This document shows positions 21,861 to 30,207 of a stretch of DNA of 32,505 nt, in pieces. Position 1 is the stretch's first letter. Each line of letters starts with the position of its first letter. The position numbers and the translations under genes were made by a program. The DNA lies in contig NZ_BBUY01000016.1 in the NCBI RefSeq assembly GCF_001590865.1, positions 134,420 through 166,924 of the forward strand, given 5' to 3'. The notes under the pieces are model-generated. The model made no database searches. It was not told where the DNA came from and saw only the letters and a program-made list of their open reading frames with translations. Origin of the DNA: Streptomyces sp. NBRC 110611. Its GTDB lineage: Bacteria; Actinomycetota; Actinomycetes; Streptomycetales; Streptomycetaceae.

Positions 21861-23558
21861 TCACTCCACGCCGATGAGCAGCGGCGCGGCGTGCTGGCCG
21901 CCGTCGTAGACGACCGTGTCGACGGCCAGGTGCCGTTCGCGGACGTGCCGTTCCAGCCGCTCGCCCAGGAAGTCGGGGGCGTCCGCGCCGAGGACCAGGG
22001 TCGCCATCTCGCCGCCCGCGGAGAGCATCCGGTCCAGGACGGCCGTCGCGGTGCGCACGAGGTCCGGGCCGATCACCGCGACATCGCCGTCGATCAGCCC
22101 GAGGACGTCCCCGGCCTGGCAGACCCCGGCCATCGTCCATGACTGCCGCTCGGCGACGGCCAGCTCGGCGTAGCGGGTGGCGCCCGCCGCCGAGGTCATC
22201 GCGACCACGTCCTCGTCGAAGCTGCGGTCCGGCTCGTGCACGGCCAGCGCCGCGATGCCCTGGACCGCGGACCGGGTGGGGATCAGGGCGACCCGTACGC
22301 CCTCGGTGCGGGCCTGTTCGGCGGCGGCCGCCGCGGTGTGCCGCAGCTCGGGGTCGTTGGGCAGCAGCATCACCTCGCGGGCGCGCGCCTGCCGGATCGC
22401 CTGCACCAGCTCGCCGCTGGCGGGCGGCTCCCCGGGGCGTACGGCGACGACCGTGGCGCCCGCTTCGGTGCACAGTCCGGCGAGCCCGGGCCCCGGGACC
22501 ACCGCGACCACGGCCCGGGCCGCCAGCGCCGGCTCCTTGACCCGGCCGGCGCCGCCGAAGTGCGTGATGCCGATCCGGTACGGGCGGCCCGCCTCGATGC
22601 CGGCCTCCACGGCGGCGCCCGCGTCGTCGACATGGACGTGGACGTTCCACAGACCGTCCCCGCCGACCACCACCAGGGAGTCGCCGAGCCCGTCGAGCCG
22701 GGCCCGCAGCTTCGCCACCGCGGCGTCCTCGGCCTCCAGCAGGTAGATCACCTCGAAGGCGGGACCGTCCGGGTCCCCGCAGCCGTCCGCGGCCACCCGG
22801 GCGGCCGCCTCGCAGCCGGCCGCCACCGGGAGCGGGGCGTCGGCCCGTACGGCGACCGGGCTCACCGAGGCCTCCCCGGACAGCGCGTCGGCGAGCGCAC
22901 CCAGCAGGGCGACGAGGCCGCAGCCGCCGGCGTCCACCACGCCCGCCCGGCCGAGGACGGCGAGCTGCCCCGGGGTCGCCCGCAGGGCGCTGCGGGCGCC
23001 CTCGTGGGCGGCCCGGGCGATCTCGGCGGCGCCGGCGGGCGCCCCGGTCCCGCCGCGGACCCGCTCGGCGGCGTCGGCGGCCGCGGTGGCCACCGTGAGG
23101 ACGGTCCCCTCCACCGGGTGCGCGACCGCCTCGTACGTCGAGGAGGCGGCCCGGCGCAGTGCCCGGCGGAGCGCGTCGGCCGAGCCGTCACCGGCGCCGT
23201 CCCCGGCACCGGCGCCGTCGGCGGCGCCCTCGGCGGCCGCCAGCACCTCGGTCATCCCGCGCAGCAGCTGGGCCACGATCGTGCCGGAGTTGCCGCGCGC
23301 CCCCACCAGGGCACCGTGCGCCATGGCTCCGATGGCATCCGCGAGGCAGGGCACGGTGCCGGCGGCGGCGTGCCCGTCGAAGGCGGCCTCGACCGCGCGG
23401 GCGGCCGCCTCCAGCGTCAGATAGAGGTTGGTCCCGGTGTCCCCGTCCGCCACCGGGTAGACGTTGATCGCGTCGATCCGCTCGCGTTCCCGGCCGAGCG
23501 CCTCCAGGGCCAGCCCGCACCAGGAGCGGACGGCGGCGGCGTCGAGCGGGTACGGCAC
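21861..23558 (-). CDS. DhaL-domain kinase, FakA/YloV-like
   Basis: The 565-residue protein starts at GTG 23558 (GGAGG nine nt upstream); the longer frame to 23759 lies in the promoter region. The N-terminal DhaL-type ATP/Mg domain (about 8-205) has NVYPVADGDTGTNLYLTLEA with the metal-binding Asp cluster, GALVGARGNSGTIVAQLLRG and VVDAGGCGLVALLGAL. The remaining two thirds match FakA/YloV proteins, with a middle domain (EVIYLLEAED, NVHVHVDDAGAAVEAG) and a C-terminal DAK1-like domain (VMLLPNDPEL). FakA phosphorylates fatty acids bound to a DegV-type FakB; no FakB gene is nearby, so fatty-acid kinase activity is inferred. A Gly/Ala/Asp-rich insert follows EVLAAAEGA. Its place between rpmB and recG is conserved in many Gram-positives. 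Confidence 0.88.
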   Translation of the reverse strand: MPYPLDAAAVRSWCGLALEALGRERERIDAINVYPVADGDTGTNLYLTLEAAARAVEAAFDGHAAAGTVPCLADAIGAMAHGALVGARGNSGTIVAQLLRGMTEVLAAAEGAADGAGAGDGAGDGSADALRRALRRAASSTYEAVAHPVEGTVLTVATAAADAAERVRGGTGAPAGAAEIARAAHEGARSALRATPGQLAVLGRAGVVDAGGCGLVALLGALADALSGEASVSPVAVRADAPLPVAAGCEAAARVAADGCGDPDGPAFEVIYLLEAEDAAVAKLRARLDGLGDSLVVVGGDGLWNVHVHVDDAGAAVEAGIEAGRPYRIGITHFGGAGRVKEPALAARAVVAVVPGPGLAGLCTEAGATVVAVRPGEPPASGELVQAIRQARAREVMLLPNDPELRHTAAAAAEQARTEGVRVALIPTRSAVQGIAALAVHEPDRSFDEDVVAMTSAAGATRYAELAVAERQSWTMAGVCQAGDVLGLIDGDVAVIGPDLVRTATAVLDRMLSAGGEMATLVLGADAPDFLGERLERHVRERHLAVDTVVYDGGQHAAPLLIGVE

Positions 23559-23684
23559 ATCATCCTCCTGGGGTCGCGGGACGCACCGCACAGTAGCCGC
23601 GCTGCGACGGGGAGGCCGGGGCGGGGGCCCGGGGTGCGTGATAGTTTCGTTCTGCGGGAGCGGTCGTTGTATGCTGCTCCGGTT

Positions 23685-23702
23685 GCCCGATGAGAATCGG
23701 GC
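23685..23702 (+). promoter_or_regulatory. Hairpin in the rpmB leader
   Basis: A perfect GCCCGAT-GAGA-ATCGGGC stem-loop lies 90 nt upstream of the rpmB start, in the 233-nt divergent region. TATGCT at 23670-23675 is a possible -10 for rpmB, but the -35 is not clear. The hairpin would sit at the 5' end of the transcript and could stabilise or regulate it. Confidence 0.4.
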
Positions 23703-23791
23703 CATTTCCTCTCCCGGCGAAGCCGGTCGGGCCATGCACTCGGCTCGTCGGGATTTCACCGTAAGTGCATCTGAAGTCTTTGGAGTGACCC

Positions 23792-23977
23792 GTGGCTGCC
23801 AACTGCGACGTCTGCGGCAAGGGGCCGGGCTTCGGCAAGAGTGTCTCGCACTCGCACCGCCGTACCAACCGTCGTTGGAACCCCAACATCCAGACGGTGC
23901 GTGCAGTGGTCGGGCGCACGCCGAAGAAGCTGAACGCCTGCACCTCGTGCATCAAGGCCGGCAAGGTCTCGCGCTGA
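23792..23977 (+). CDS. rpmB: 50S ribosomal protein L28
   Basis: L28 is a 61-residue large-subunit ribosomal protein. It starts at GTG 23792, preceded by GGAGTG. The sequence runs MAANCDVCGKGPGFGKSVSH, a basic middle (RRTNRRWNPNIQTV) and CTSCIKAGKVSR. Both Cys pairs (CDVC and CTSC) are kept, so this is the zinc-binding form; many actinomycetes also have a zinc-free paralogue under Zur control elsewhere. It is a monocistronic gene divergent from the DhaL-domain gene and closed by a strong hairpin. Confidence 0.97.
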   Translation: MAANCDVCGKGPGFGKSVSHSHRRTNRRWNPNIQTVRAVVGRTPKKLNACTSCIKAGKVSR

Positions 23978-24013
23978 CGCCTTAGCCGTAGCGCAGCCCG
24001 CCCGGTTGCTTGT

Positions 24014-24045
24014 GAAGCCGGTCCACCCTCGGGTGGGCCGGCTTC
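24014..24045. terminator. rpmB terminator
   Basis: A 15-bp stem with one T-G wobble (GAAGCCGGTCCACCC / GGGTGGGCCGGCTTC) and a 2-nt formal loop lies 36 nt after the rpmB stop. The next gene, thiD, converges, so it may act on both strands. Confidence 0.88.
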
Positions 24046-24123
24046 TGCTATTGCCGCCCCGTCGCTCCGTACCGCCGCCCCGCCTCCCCGTGCCGCCGCT
24101 CCCTGACGGGGCGCCGCTCCGGA

Positions 24124-24957
24124 TCAGGGCCCGGTGCGCAGCCGCCAGCCGTGGTCGACGGGGCCGATGCCCGCGCCCAGCCGGAAGCCGGCCGCGATGG
24201 CGCCGGTGACGTAGTCCTTGGCCGCCGCGACCGCCCGGGGCACGGTGTCCCCCTTGGCGAGCCGGGCGGCGATCGCGCTGGCGAGGGTGCAGCCGGTGCC
24301 GTGGGTGTGCCGGTTGGCGTGCCGGGGCGCGCGCAGCCAGTGCTCCTCGGTGCCGTCGGTGAGCAGGTCGACGGCGTCGACGGCACCGGCCGTGCCCGCG
24401 GCCCCGCCGTCCCCGTCCGTCAGATGGCCGCCCTTGATGAGCGCCCAGCGCGGCCCGAAGTCCAGCAGCGCGGCGGCGGCCCGGCGCATGTCCGCCTCCT
24501 CCCGGACGCGTACGCCGGTGAGCCGGGCGACCTCGTCCAGGTTGGGGGTCGCGACGGTGGCCGTCGGCAGCAGCCTGGTGCGCACCGCGTCCAGTGCGGC
24601 GGCGGCCAGCAGCTCGTCGCCGTGCTTGGAGACGCCGACGGGGTCGATGACGACCGGGACGGACAGTTCCGCGAGCAGCTCCGCGACGGTCCCGGCGAGC
24701 TCGGCCGAGGAGAGCATCCCGGTCTTGACCGCCTGGACGCCGATATCGTCGACGACGCTGCGGAACTGGGCCCGTACGGCCTCGGCGGGCAGCTCCCACG
24801 CCCCCTGCACGCCCACCGAGTTCTGGGCGGTGACCGCGGTCAGCACACTCATGCCGTGCGTGCCGAGCGCCAGCATCGTCTTCAGGTCGGCCTGGATGCC
24901 CGCGCCGCCGCCGGAGTCGGACCCGGCGACGGTCAGGACGCGTGGGGGTGTGCGCAT
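24124..24957 (-). CDS. thiD: Hydroxymethylpyrimidine/phosphomethylpyrimidine kinase
   Basis: ThiD phosphorylates HMP and HMP-phosphate to HMP-diphosphate, the pyrimidine precursor of thiamine. It has 277 residues from ATG 24957 (MRTPPRVLTVAGSDSGGGAG). Ribokinase-fold marks: GSDSGGGAGIQADLK at the substrate site, THGMSVLTAVTAQNS, VKTGMLSS, VVIDPVGVSKHG, TPNLDEVARLTG, and the anion-hole/catalytic motif THGTGCTLASAIAA near 217-230. The frame is open upstream into thiL but the conserved start is clear. It follows thiL by 107 nt, most of it a tandem repeat; the two act in the same pathway and probably form one transcript. No THI-box is seen in front. Confidence 0.96.
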   Translation of the reverse strand: MRTPPRVLTVAGSDSGGGAGIQADLKTMLALGTHGMSVLTAVTAQNSVGVQGAWELPAEAVRAQFRSVVDDIGVQAVKTGMLSSAELAGTVAELLAELSVPVVIDPVGVSKHGDELLAAAALDAVRTRLLPTATVATPNLDEVARLTGVRVREEADMRRAAAALLDFGPRWALIKGGHLTDGDGGAAGTAGAVDAVDLLTDGTEEHWLRAPRHANRHTHGTGCTLASAIAARLAKGDTVPRAVAAAKDYVTGAIAAGFRLGAGIGPVDHGWRLRTGP

Positions 24958-24971
24958 ACCGGCGAATCTAC

Positions 24972-25075
24972 CCGCCCTCCCGTCACCCGACCTCCACCCC
25001 CAGAAGACGCCGCTACGCGCCGGCCGCCCTCCCGTCACCCGACCTCCACCCCCGGAAGACGCCGCTACGCGCCGG
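24972..25075. repeat. 52-bp tandem duplication over the thiL stop codon
   Basis: Copies 24972-25023 and 25024-25075 are identical except for one A/G difference. The second copy contains the last codons and stop of thiL (25065-25067), so the first is a duplicated thiL tail now lying in the thiL-thiD gap. Confidence 0.95.
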
Positions 25076-26039
25076 CCCCCTCCTCGGTGTCCCCGAAGTG
25101 GTCCCAGCCGGCCTTCACCCAGGGGGCGCCGTCCACCGTCACCTGCGGCAGCGCGGACGGGTGGAGGACCTCGCCGATGACCTTCCACCGGGCGGGCAGC
25201 TTCACGTCCGGCGGGAAGGTGGCCACGATCGCGTGGTCCTCGCCGCCGTTGAGCACCCACTGCATCGGGTCCACACCGACCGCCGTGCCGATGTCGGACA
25301 TCTGCGTGGGGATGTCGATCGCGGCGGACCGCAGATCGATCCGGACCTTGCTGGCCTCGGCGATGTGCCCGAGGTCGGCCACGAGGCCGTCGCTGACGTC
25401 GGTCATCGCGGTGGCGCCGAGCCCGGCGGCCGCCGGGCCCGCGTGGTACGGCGGCTCGGGGCGGCGGTGCGCCTCGACGAAGGCACGCGGCGAGCGGAAG
25501 CCGCGGGAGAGCACTGCGTGTCCGGCGGCGGACCAGCCGAGCCAGCCGGTCACCGCGACCACGTCGCCCGGCTGCGCACCGGCCCGGGTCACCGGCTCCT
25601 GGTTGCGCAGATCGCCGAGCGCGGTGATCGCGACGGTGATGGTGTCGCCGCGTACCACGTCCCCGCCGACCACCGCGGCGCCGGCCACCTGGCACTCGTC
25701 GCGCAGCCCGTCCATCAGCTCGGTCGGCCAGGTCGCGGGCAGCTCGGCGGGGACGACCAGGCCGAGCAGGATCGCGGTGGGCACCGCACCCATCGCCGCG
25801 ATGTCGGCGAGGTTCTGCGCGGCGGCCTTGCGGCCGACGTCGTAGGCGGTGGACCAGTCGCGCCGGAAGTGCCGGCCCTCCAGGAGGATGTCGGTGCTGG
25901 CGACCACCCTGCGGTCCGGCGCGGTGACCACCGCGGCGTCGTCCCCCGGCCCGATGCGTACGGCCGGAGTGGAGGTGAGCCGGGAGGTGAGCTCCCTGAT
26001 CAGCCCGAACTCCCCCAGCTCGCCCACGGTGCCCTTCAT
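25065..26039 (-). CDS. thiL: Thiamine-monophosphate kinase
   Basis: ThiL makes thiamine diphosphate from thiamine monophosphate and ATP. It has 324 residues from ATG 26039, with GGAAGGG upstream. It belongs to the PurM/AIR-synthase fold. The N-terminal RIGPGDDAAVV motif (about 28-38) binds Mg-ATP, STDILLEGRHFRRDW is the substrate strand, and KAAAQNLADIAAMGAVPTAI, AVVGGDVVRGDT, TDVSDGLVADLGHIAEAS and LNGGEDHAIVATF follow in the family order. It is divergent from the RAM-domain gene (158-nt gap). The C-terminal EEGAGA lies inside the tandem repeat, so its last residues may vary between strains. Confidence 0.96.
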   Translation of the reverse strand: MKGTVGELGEFGLIRELTSRLTSTPAVRIGPGDDAAVVTAPDRRVVASTDILLEGRHFRRDWSTAYDVGRKAAAQNLADIAAMGAVPTAILLGLVVPAELPATWPTELMDGLRDECQVAGAAVVGGDVVRGDTITVAITALGDLRNQEPVTRAGAQPGDVVAVTGWLGWSAAGHAVLSRGFRSPRAFVEAHRRPEPPYHAGPAAAGLGATAMTDVSDGLVADLGHIAEASKVRIDLRSAAIDIPTQMSDIGTAVGVDPMQWVLNGGEDHAIVATFPPDVKLPARWKVIGEVLHPSALPQVTVDGAPWVKAGWDHFGDTEEGAGA

Positions 26040-26197
26040 GCTGTTGCCCTTCCCATGTGTACGGACGGTCCGTACGTGGCTGACGACTGCGCCGCACTTG
26101 CCGAGTTCACCGCGCGGGTCTCCCCGCTCCGCACGGTGACGCGGTACCGTGGCGTCCCTTCTTCCCCCATGATCCTCGTAGCCGCCCTGGAGGTCCC

Positions 26198-26431
26198 GTG
26201 GTACAGGCCTACATCCTGATCCAGACCGAGGTCGGCAAGGCCTCGGCGGTAGCCGAAGTGATCGCGAAGATCCCTGGTGTGATGCAGGCCGAGGACGTCA
26301 CCGGCCCCTATGACGTCATCGTGCGCGCGCAGGCCGACACCGTCGATGAGCTGGGGCGCATGGTGGTCGCCAGGGTCCAGAAGGTGGAGGGGATCACCCG
26401 CACTCTGACCTGCCCGGTCGTTCATCTGTAG
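26198..26431 (+). CDS. Stand-alone Lrp/AsnC ligand-binding (RAM) domain protein
   Basis: This 77-residue protein starts at GTG 26198 (GGAGG seven nt upstream): MVQAYILIQTEVGKASAVAE. It matches the alpha-beta RAM (AsnC C-terminal) domain over its whole length: IPGVMQAEDVTGPYDVIVRA (with the ligand-site Gly-Pro-Tyr-Asp), then VEGITRTLTCPVVHL. The DNA-binding helix-turn-helix of Lrp is absent, so it cannot be a classical regulator on its own. Such stand-alone proteins are known to bind amino acids or mix with full-length Lrp oligomers. It is followed 9 nt later by the DUF3515 gene and is divergent from thiL. Confidence 0.92.
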   Translation: MVQAYILIQTEVGKASAVAEVIAKIPGVMQAEDVTGPYDVIVRAQADTVDELGRMVVARVQKVEGITRTLTCPVVHL

Positions 26432-26440
26432 CTCCCCCGT

Positions 26441-26932
26441 ATGCTCGGCCGGGTGACCTCCGCACGCCGCCGGTACCTGACCCTGCCCCTGCTGACCGTG
26501 GCGTTCGCCGCGGCGGGCTGCGCCGCGTCCGGGGACGTGGCGGCCCCCGCCCCGACGGGCGAGGCGGCACGGTACTGCCGGGCGCTCCACAAGGAATTGC
26601 CGCGGACCGTGGACGGGCTGAAGCGGGGTAGTCCCGAGCCCGTCTCCGACTTCACTGCCATATGGGGCGATCCTGCCGTGAAACTGCGCTGCGGGGTGCC
26701 GAAGCCCGACGTCCTGAGGCACGGGAGTGAACATTACAACCCGAACCCCGACGCCGCGGAAGTCAACGGTGTCGGGTGGCTCTTCGAGAAACGGGACGAC
26801 GGCTACCGCTTCACGACCGTACTGCGCAAGGCCCATGTCGAGGTGACCGTGCCCGCGGCGTACGCCCCCGAGGTCGATGTGCTCACCGACCTCGCGGACG
26901 CCGTACGCCGGACCGTGCCGAAGGGCGTCTAG
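26441..26932 (+). CDS. DUF3515 family lipoprotein
   Basis: The 163-residue protein has a lipoprotein signal: basic ARRRY, hydrophobic LTLPLLTVAFAAA and a Cys in AAAGCAASG (about residue 27). The mature part has the DUF3515 pattern RYCRALHKELPRTVDG, IWGDPAVKLRCGVPKPDV, VNGVGWLFEKRDDGYRFTTV and a C-terminal VDVLTDLADAVRRTVP. Two further Cys (about 46 and 84) may form a disulfide. The first ATG lacks a ribosome-binding site; GTG 26453 (M-TSARRR) is an alternative. It is only 9 nt after the RAM-domain gene, and converges with ddl. Function unknown; outer-face membrane location predicted. Confidence 0.88.
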   Translation: MLGRVTSARRRYLTLPLLTVAFAAAGCAASGDVAAPAPTGEAARYCRALHKELPRTVDGLKRGSPEPVSDFTAIWGDPAVKLRCGVPKPDVLRHGSEHYNPNPDAAEVNGVGWLFEKRDDGYRFTTVLRKAHVEVTVPAAYAPEVDVLTDLADAVRRTVPKGV

Positions 26933-26975
26933 GGCGGTCGCCGACGCAGGCCGGCACGTGCGGCCGGTGAAGCGG

Positions 26976-28112
26976 CTAGCGCAGCCCCGTGGAGCGCCGC
27001 AGTGCGGCCTGCAGGAGCCGGTCGATGAGCTCCGGGTAGCTCACTCCGCTCTCCTGCCACATCCGCGGGTACATCGAGATGGGCGTGAATCCGGGGAGCG
27101 TGTTGATCTCGTTGATCACGAACTCGCCGTTGTCCTGGAGGAAGAAGTCCGCGCGGACCAGGCCCTCGCAGGACGCCGCCTCGAACGCGGCGACGGCCAG
27201 CTCCCGGACCTCGGCGGTCTGCCCGTCGGTCAGCGGCGCCGGCACGATCCCGCTGGCCGAGTCGATGTACTTGGCCTCGAAATCGTAGAAGTCGTGCGCG
27301 GTGACCGGCGGGATCTCGGCCGGCACGCTGGCCCGGGGGCCGTCCTCGAACTCCAGCACCCCGCACTCGATCTCCCGGCCGCGCAGCAGCGACTCCACGA
27401 TGATCTTGGGGTCGTGCGCGCGGGCCTCCGCGATCGCCTCGTCCAGGCCGCTCAGGTCGTCGACCTTGCTGATGCCCATGGACGAACCGGCCCGGGCGGG
27501 CTTCACGAAGAGCGGCCAGCCGTGCTCGGCGGCGAAGTCCACGATCTTCTTCCGGGCGGCAGCGGGCTCGTTCTCCCACTCCCGGGGGCGGATGACCTCG
27601 TACGGGCCGACCGGCAGCCCGAAGGAGGCGAACACCCGCTTCATGTAGTCCTTGTCCTGGCCGACGGCCGAGGCGAGGACGCCCGAGCCGACGTACGGGA
27701 CGCCGGAGAGCTCCAGGAGGCCCTGGAGGGTGCCGTCCTCGCCGTAGGGGCCGTGCAGGACGGGGAAGACGACGTCGACCTCGCCGAGCGCCTTGGGGAC
27801 CGAGCCCGGTTCGCTGTAGACGACCTCGCGGCTGTTGGGGTCGGCGGACAGCACCACGCCGCCGTCCGCGGACTCGGCGAGCTCGGCCACGCTGGGCAGC
27901 TTCCGGTCCGCGATGGCCATCCGGTCGGGGTCGTCGGCGGTCAGCACCCAGCGGCCGTCGGTGGTGATGCCGATGGGCAGCACGTCGTACTTCTCGCGGT
28001 CGATGGCGCGCAGCACGGCTCCGGCGGTGACCACGGAGATGGCGTGCTCGGAGCTGCGCCCGCCGAACACGACGGCGACACGGGGCTTGTGGGAGGGGGT
28101 CTGGCTGCTCAT
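26976..28112 (-). CDS. ddl: D-alanine--D-alanine ligase
   Basis: Ddl joins two D-alanines with ATP for the peptidoglycan pentapeptide. It has 378 residues from ATG 28112. The N-terminal FGGRSSEHAISVVTAGAV (about 16-33, with the first D-Ala-site Glu-His) is followed by HGPYGEDGTLQGLLELSGVP. The ATP-grasp domain has KPARAGSSMGISKV, EIECGVLEFE and the metal-binding FVINEINTLPGFTPISMYP. SYPELIDRLLQAAL ends the fold. The active loop has Tyr in YDFEAKYIDSASG, as in D-Ala-D-Ala rather than D-Ala-D-Lac enzymes. It follows gpsA (91 nt) in a probable plsC-gpsA-ddl operon. The gap to DUF3515 has no strong terminator. Confidence 0.96.
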   Translation of the reverse strand: MSSQTPSHKPRVAVVFGGRSSEHAISVVTAGAVLRAIDREKYDVLPIGITTDGRWVLTADDPDRMAIADRKLPSVAELAESADGGVVLSADPNSREVVYSEPGSVPKALGEVDVVFPVLHGPYGEDGTLQGLLELSGVPYVGSGVLASAVGQDKDYMKRVFASFGLPVGPYEVIRPREWENEPAAARKKIVDFAAEHGWPLFVKPARAGSSMGISKVDDLSGLDEAIAEARAHDPKIIVESLLRGREIECGVLEFEDGPRASVPAEIPPVTAHDFYDFEAKYIDSASGIVPAPLTDGQTAEVRELAVAAFEAASCEGLVRADFFLQDNGEFVINEINTLPGFTPISMYPRMWQESGVSYPELIDRLLQAALRRSTGLR

Positions 28113-28203
28113 ATCGGGTTGAGGGTACCTGCTGGTAGGGACGGAGTCAGTGCCGCGGCGGCCGTGGGTGGCGTGGCGCCGCCGGGCGAGCGCGTGGCGG
28201 CGG

Positions 28204-29205
28204 TCAGTGCCGTTCGGACTTCGCGCTGCGGGCCATCAGCTCCTTGAGCGCGACCAGCGGCGGCTTGCCGTCGTGGACGATGCTCACGACCGTCTCGGTG
28301 AGCGGCATCTCGACGCCGTACCGGCGGGCCAGATCCAGCACGGATTCGCAGGACTTGACGCCCTCGGCGGTCTGCTTGGTGACCGCGATGGTCTCCTGCA
28401 GGGTCATACCGCGGCCGAGGTTGGTGCCGAAGGTGTTGTTGCGGGACAGCGGCGAGGAGCAGGTGGCGACGAGGTCGCCCATGCCGGCCAGGCCCGCGAA
28501 GGTGTGCGCGTCGGCGCCCATGGCGAGGCCGAGCCGGGTGGTCTCGGCGAGACCGCGGGTGATCAGGGACGCCTTGGCGTTGTCGCCCAGGCCCATGCCG
28601 GTCGCGATGCCGACGGCGAGCGCGATGACGTTCTTGACCGCGCCGCCCAGTTCGCAGCCCACCACGTCGGTGTTGGTGTACGGGCGGAAGTACGAGGTGT
28701 GGCAGGCGGTCTGCAGCCGGCGGGCGACCGCCTCGTCGGTGCAGGCGATGACCGCGGCGGCGGGCTGCCGGGCCGCGACCTCCTTGGCGAGGTTGGGGCC
28801 GGTCAGTACCGCGACGCGCTCCGCGGGCACCTTGGCGACCTCCTCGATGACCTCGCTCATGCGCTTGGCCGTGCCGAGTTCCACGCCCTTCATCAGGGAG
28901 ACCAGGACGGTGTCGGCGGGCAGCAGGGGCGCCCATTCGGCGAGGTTTCCGCGCAGCGTCTGGGAGGGGACGGCCAGCACCGTGAACTCCGCGTCCCGGG
29001 CGGCCTCCGCGGGGTCGGTGGTGGCGCGCACCGACGCCGGGAGCCGGACCCCGGGCAGGTAGTCGGGGTTGGTGCGGCCCATGTTGATGGCGTCGACGAG
29101 AGCCGCGCGGCGCCCCCACAGGGTCACCTCGCATCCCGCGTCGGCGAGCACCATCGCGAATGCGGTGCCCCAGGACCCCGTGCCGTAGACGGCGCAGCGC
29201 GTCAC
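28204..29205 (-). CDS. gpsA: Glycerol-3-phosphate dehydrogenase [NAD(P)+]
   Basis: GpsA reduces dihydroxyacetone phosphate to sn-glycerol 3-phosphate, the phospholipid backbone. It has 333 residues from GTG 29205. The Rossmann motif is VYGTGSWGTAFA (about 6-17), then LWGRRAALVDAIN. Conserved active-site segments are VSLMKGVELGT, VLTGPNLAKEVA, ELGGAVKNVIALAVGIATG (with the catalytic Lys) and TFAGLAGMGDLVATCSSPLSRN (signature). PLTETVVSIVHDGKPP closes the C-terminal domain. The GTG overlaps the plsC stop (GTGA), so the two are translationally coupled; PlsC uses lysophosphatidate derived from the GpsA product, so the pair forms one pathway. Confidence 0.97.
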   Translation of the reverse strand: MTRCAVYGTGSWGTAFAMVLADAGCEVTLWGRRAALVDAINMGRTNPDYLPGVRLPASVRATTDPAEAARDAEFTVLAVPSQTLRGNLAEWAPLLPADTVLVSLMKGVELGTAKRMSEVIEEVAKVPAERVAVLTGPNLAKEVAARQPAAAVIACTDEAVARRLQTACHTSYFRPYTNTDVVGCELGGAVKNVIALAVGIATGMGLGDNAKASLITRGLAETTRLGLAMGADAHTFAGLAGMGDLVATCSSPLSRNNTFGTNLGRGMTLQETIAVTKQTAEGVKSCESVLDLARRYGVEMPLTETVVSIVHDGKPPLVALKELMARSAKSERH

Positions 29206-30044
29206 TTGCCTTCATCCTCCTGTGCCTGCTGGGTGCTTCGGACCTGCTGCGGGGCGACGGTGCCTTCGGCGGCGGCCGGATCGGCGGCCCGGGCGGCCTT
29301 GGCCGCGGCGCGGGCGGCACGGCGCTCCCGGGCGACCGCCTTGCGCCAGTCGTACGGTTCGGCCGGCGCCGGCTCGTCGCGGAGCTGGGCGAGCTGCTCG
29401 GTGATCGCGCGCATGATGACCTCGGTGACCGCGCGCAGTACCTCGGCGGTCGGCTCCCGGTCGTAATACGCGCTGAGGTCGACCGGCGGCCCGGCCTTGA
29501 CCCGCAGCGTCTTGCGGGGGAAGAGCCGGAGCTTCTTCTCCCTGGCGTACGGCGGCATCGCGTCGTTGGCGCCCCACTGCGCGACCGGGATGACCGGCGC
29601 CTTGGTCAGCAACGCCACCCGTGCGGCACCGGTCTTGCCCTGCATGGGCCACAGCTCGGGGTCGCGGGTGAGGGTGCCCTCGGGGTAGAAGGCGACGCAT
29701 TCGCCCTTGTGGATGGCGTCGACGGCGGCCCGGAACGCGTTCGCGGCATCGGTCGTTTCCCGGTAGACGGGGATCTGTCCGGTGCCGCGCATCACCATCC
29801 CGACAAAGCCGCTCTTGAAGAGTCCGGCCTTGGCGAGGAATCGGGGGACCCGCCCGGTGTTGTACTGATAGTGCGCATAGGACAGCGGGTCGAGATACGA
29901 GTTGTGGTTGACGGCGGTGATAAATCCGCCGTCGGCCGGAATGTGCTGCATTCCCTGCCAGTCCCGCTTGAACAGAACCAGGAGCGGCGGTTTGCAGAGG
30001 ACCGCGGCGAAGCGGTACCAGAAGCCGATTCTGCGGCGGGACAC
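29202..30044 (-). CDS. plsC: 1-acyl-sn-glycerol-3-phosphate acyltransferase
   Basis: PlsC acylates lysophosphatidic acid to phosphatidic acid at the membrane. The best start is GTG 30044 (MSRRRIGFWYRFAAVLCKP, 280 residues) with AAGGAGG upstream; the frame runs to 30098. Acyltransferase block I is AVNHNSYLDP (HxxxxD), block II is GTGQIPVYRETTDA, block III is FYPEGTLTRDPE and block IV is VIPVAQWGAND. The amphipathic N-terminus is expected to touch the membrane. The C-terminal 45 residues are Arg/Ala-rich then Gln/Glu-rich, a non-catalytic tail common in Streptomyces homologues. First gene of the plsC-gpsA-ddl unit; divergent from cofC. Confidence 0.95.
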   Translation of the reverse strand: MSRRRIGFWYRFAAVLCKPPLLVLFKRDWQGMQHIPADGGFITAVNHNSYLDPLSYAHYQYNTGRVPRFLAKAGLFKSGFVGMVMRGTGQIPVYRETTDAANAFRAAVDAIHKGECVAFYPEGTLTRDPELWPMQGKTGAARVALLTKAPVIPVAQWGANDAMPPYAREKKLRLFPRKTLRVKAGPPVDLSAYYDREPTAEVLRAVTEVIMRAITEQLAQLRDEPAPAEPYDWRKAVARERRAARAAAKAARAADPAAAEGTVAPQQVRSTQQAQEDEGK

Positions 30045-30207
30045 TGGGACACCCTCCTTGTAGGGAGCTGCGAAGCTGCTGCGGGCCGGCAGCCGCACAA
30101 GTGTCGCCCCAGGTACCCGCTATGTCGAGGACACCGTAACCCCGGCGCTCCCGGTGAGCGGCGGCGGCAGGTGAGAATGGCGCCAATACGACGGAAAGGG
30201 AGCGGGT

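Noticed and set aside
19470..22142. 890-codon plus-strand frame opposite recG
   Set aside because: His/Gly/Arg-rich antisense shadow; the helicase motifs are on the minus strand.
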